Shown here: one piece after another, positions 13,329 to 14,940 of the stretch | Layout: each line of letters starts with the position of its first letter | Position numbering within the stretch: position 1 is the stretch's first letter | From: Elusimicrobiota bacterium | GTDB lineage: Bacteria; Elusimicrobiota; Elusimicrobia; UBA1565; UBA9628 | Direction: 5' to 3' | Assembly: GCA_028865585.1 (NCBI GenBank) | Contig: JAGWJU010000011.1 | Coordinates: 1 to 14,940, forward strand | Length of the DNA: 14,940 nt | Translations under genes and position numbers: made by a program | Notes under the pieces: generated by a model | Seen by the model: only the letters and a program-made list of their open reading frames with translations | Databases searched by the model: none | Told to the model about the DNA's origin: nothing

Positions 13329-13976
13329 GTGATGATCCTGGCGCCGCTTTTGGCCGGATGGCTCCTGGCGCCGAGCGCCTCGGCGGCCGTCGTTCAGTCT
13401 CCGGTCCTCTGGCAGGAGCGCTATTATTTCGACGCGCTTCTGCAGGCCCGCGACCGCCAGCAGCGCGAGGAGAGCGATCCGGAGATGATCCCGGTGCTCC
13501 GCGCCATCGCCGGCCAGGTGGCCCAGCAGGGCCTGAACCTCAACCGCCTCGGGCTCTACGTCGCGGCGCAGAAGGGCAACGTGCGCTTCGCCTTCGCGCA
13601 GAAAGATCCCGAACCGAGCCTGAAGGTCATCCTGTCCAACCTGATGACGCTCACGCGCGGCGCCGGACAAATCCGCGACAACCTCGATTACCTTGCCGTG
13701 CGCTGCCGCCTGGCGTCCTCGCAGGCTCTTTCCGATCCGAAAATGGAGCAGGCCAGCCTGGTTATTTTGGCCGAAATCCGGCAGCTCCAGCTCGATCTGA
13801 ATGCCGTCTACTTGAACGCGGCCGCCGTGCAGAAGGACGCCTGGGCATTTTCCCGGCCGAAGGACCGGTATTTGAGAAGCTCCCTGTGGATGCTGGTCCA
13901 AAGCATGCGCCGCATCCAGAACTCCGTCTATTCCATCTACAATTCCGCCCGTGACCTCGCGCTGCGCTGCCGTTAG
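13329..13976 (+). CDS. Exported helical protein of unknown function
   Basis: A 215-residue protein not recognised by family. The first 20 residues (MMILAPLLAGWLLAPSASAA) form a signal peptide with an Ala-x-Ala-type end, so it is exported, probably to the periplasm. The mature part is predicted almost wholly helical, with charged and Gln/Arg-rich amphipathic stretches (RDRQQREESDPEM, EIRQLQLDLNAV, SMRRIQNSVYSIYNSARDL). There is one late Cys pair candidate (in VRCRLAS and the C-terminal LRCR). No enzyme motif is visible. The start is GTG 13329 or ATG 13332; both are compatible with a leaderless message from the TATAAT above. Its 3' end overlaps the next gene by 26 bp in another frame, indicating a coupled operon with the exported alpha/beta hydrolase. 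Confidence 0.78.
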   Translation: MMILAPLLAGWLLAPSASAAVVQSPVLWQERYYFDALLQARDRQQREESDPEMIPVLRAIAGQVAQQGLNLNRLGLYVAAQKGNVRFAFAQKDPEPSLKVILSNLMTLTRGAGQIRDNLDYLAVRCRLASSQALSDPKMEQASLVILAEIRQLQLDLNAVYLNAAAVQKDAWAFSRPKDRYLRSSLWMLVQSMRRIQNSVYSIYNSARDLALRCR

Positions 13977-14694
13977 CCTGGCCGCCGCCCTGTGCGCCGC
14001 TTTCCCGGCCGCCGCGCGCGCCGCGGCAACCGCCAAGTCCGTGTCCTTCAAGACCGCGGACGGATGGACCATTTCGGCGCTCTACCATCCGGCCCGGCCC
14101 GGCGCCGAGACGGCCGTGCTCATTCATGGGTTGGGATCGAGCAACAACGAGTGGGGCGGCTTTTCCCCGAAGCTCTGGCGCTTGGGATTGGGCACCTTGG
14201 CCATTGACTTGCGAGGCCACGGACGAAGCCTTTCGGGGCCGCGCGGCGCCGAGGGCTGGCGGGACTTCGATCAAACGGGCGAGTGGCCCAAGACCGTGCG
14301 CGATCTGCTGGCCGCGGCGGTTTATTTGCGCCGGCGCGGCGTCCCGGCGCGCCGCATCGTCTTTATCGGCGCCTCCATCGGCGCGAACTTGGCCTCGGAG
14401 GCCGCCGCCAAGCTCAAGGACTCGCCGTGGGTCGTCCTCCTTTCCCCGGGCGAGGACTACCACGGCATTTTGCCTGCCGGCGTGTCGGGGCGTCGCGTTT
14501 TGCTCGCGGCTTCTCCTCCCGATCCTTACGCCTATGGCACCTGCCTTGAAATGGCGGGACGCACAAAAGGGGCTGTCTTCTTGCCCGCCCGCGACGGGCA
14601 CGGCGTGCAGATGTTTAGGGACGCGCGCTTTACCAGGGCTCTCTTGGCGTGGATTCGGGGCGTTTCCGCGGGAGCGCCGCGCCGCCGTCCGTGA
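13951..14694 (+). CDS. Exported alpha/beta hydrolase
   Basis: A 247-residue protein with a signal peptide (about 1-25, MTSRCAAVSLAAALCAAF then AARAAA). The mature part has VSFKTADGWTISALYHPA, the oxyanion-region VLIHGLGSSNNEW (about 56-68) and DLRGHGRS (86-93). The nucleophile elbow is IGASIGAN with Ser142. The likely acid is Asp191 (ASPPDPYAY) and the base His217 (ARDGHGVQMF), so a complete Ser-Asp-His triad. The substrate is unknown. GTG 13951 is chosen because it opens the signal peptide; it lies 26 bp inside the preceding gene. It is distinct in sequence from the other alpha/beta hydrolase in the window (6905-7762), so not a recent duplicate. Confidence 0.85.
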   Translation: MTSRCAAVSLAAALCAAFPAAARAAATAKSVSFKTADGWTISALYHPARPGAETAVLIHGLGSSNNEWGGFSPKLWRLGLGTLAIDLRGHGRSLSGPRGAEGWRDFDQTGEWPKTVRDLLAAAVYLRRRGVPARRIVFIGASIGANLASEAAAKLKDSPWVVLLSPGEDYHGILPAGVSGRRVLLAASPPDPYAYGTCLEMAGRTKGAVFLPARDGHGVQMFRDARFTRALLAWIRGVSAGAPRRRP

Positions 14695-14722
14695 TTTGCT
14701 AAAATAACGTCGAGGCCAGATT

Positions 14723-14940
14723 ATGCCAGATGCGCTGAAAACCCTTGGATTTTTCGTCGGCGCCTGCCTGACGGCCGAGTTCGTCGGCTACTGGCTGCAC
14801 ATCCTGCTCCACAGCGACAAGATTAAGTTCCTGAGCCGCAGCCACATGATCCATCACTTAATCAGCTACCCGCCGGACACGCCCATGAGGCCGTCCGAGG
14901 AGTACATGCTCTCGACGCAAGGCCGGGCCAGCCTGCTGGG
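14723..14940 (+). CDS. Fatty-acid-hydroxylase/sterol-desaturase-like membrane protein (5' part only)
   Basis: The first 72 codons of a gene running off the right edge. A hydrophobic N-terminus (TLGFFVGACLTAEFVGYWL) leads into histidine motifs LHILLH (His26, His30) and SHMIHH (His41, His44, His45). The HxxxH plus HxxHH spacing is that of the di-iron fatty acid hydroxylase superfamily (sterol desaturase, carotene hydroxylase), whose third histidine box would lie outside the window. The product should be an inner-membrane oxygenase; the substrate is unknown. ATG 14723 is preceded by GAGG at 14712-14715, seven bases away, one of the few good Shine-Dalgarno sequences here. TAAAAT (14700-14705) is a possible -10. 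The spacing of 28 bases from the hydrolase stop also allows read-through. Confidence 0.7.
   Translation, partial: MPDALKTLGFFVGACLTAEFVGYWLHILLHSDKIKFLSRSHMIHHLISYPPDTPMRPSEEYMLSTQGRASLL

Overview
The window reads as chromosomal DNA of a GC-rich, diderm (Gram-negative-type) bacterium. The diderm call rests on a UPF0164/PorV-like outer-membrane barrel, two lipoprotein signals and several Sec signals. The organism cannot be named from the sequence. An Elusimicrobiota-like or other environmental phylum is a guess, based on the gene mix and on initiation regions that mostly lack Shine-Dalgarno sequences.

Layout. (1) 1-1146: the start of a leftward MFS transporter gene, cut at its N-terminus by an IS1595/ISXO2-type insertion sequence with good terminal inverted repeats but no visible target duplication. 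(2) 1147-1496: no convincing gene. (3) 1497-4497: a trehalose module, with otsB (+) facing a membrane-anchored sensor/HAMP/GT20 trehalose-6-phosphate synthase (-); their 3' ends overlap by 11 bp. (4) 4536-4678: tRNA-Val(GAC) with its own promoter and terminator. (5) 4708-8210: a membrane-anchored SGNH hydrolase and a divergent lipoprotein of unknown function, the latter overlapping tail to tail a lipoprotein alpha/beta hydrolase that follows a yeast-FCY1-like cytosine deaminase. (6) 8304-11146: a tight leftward operon encoding a barrel-coiled coil-LysM protein, a pseudo-receiver/TM/beta-propeller protein and a small PilZ-like protein. (7) 11231-13242: a leftward operon of a single-domain response regulator, FixC-type ETF:quinone oxidoreductase and FixX ferredoxin. 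(8) 13329-14940: a rightward run of an exported helical protein, an exported alpha/beta hydrolase and the start of a histidine-rich fatty-acid-hydroxylase-like membrane protein.

How the genes work together: OtsA/OtsB would make trehalose from UDP-glucose and glucose-6-phosphate, with OtsA possibly governed by an extracytoplasmic sensor domain. FixC/FixX would pass electrons from an electron-transfer flavoprotein to quinone; etfAB is not in the window. The 8304-11146 operon looks like an envelope-associated assembly using degenerate signalling domains.

The most general observation is promoter placement. Several genes have a -10-like hexamer ending only 6-12 nt before the start codon, with no Shine-Dalgarno between. 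This suggests widespread leaderless or near-leaderless mRNAs, often starting at GTG. The strongest single-gene observations are the deaminase with yeast-type active-site residues, the sensor-GT20 fusion facing otsB, and the barrel/pseudo-receiver/PilZ-like operon.
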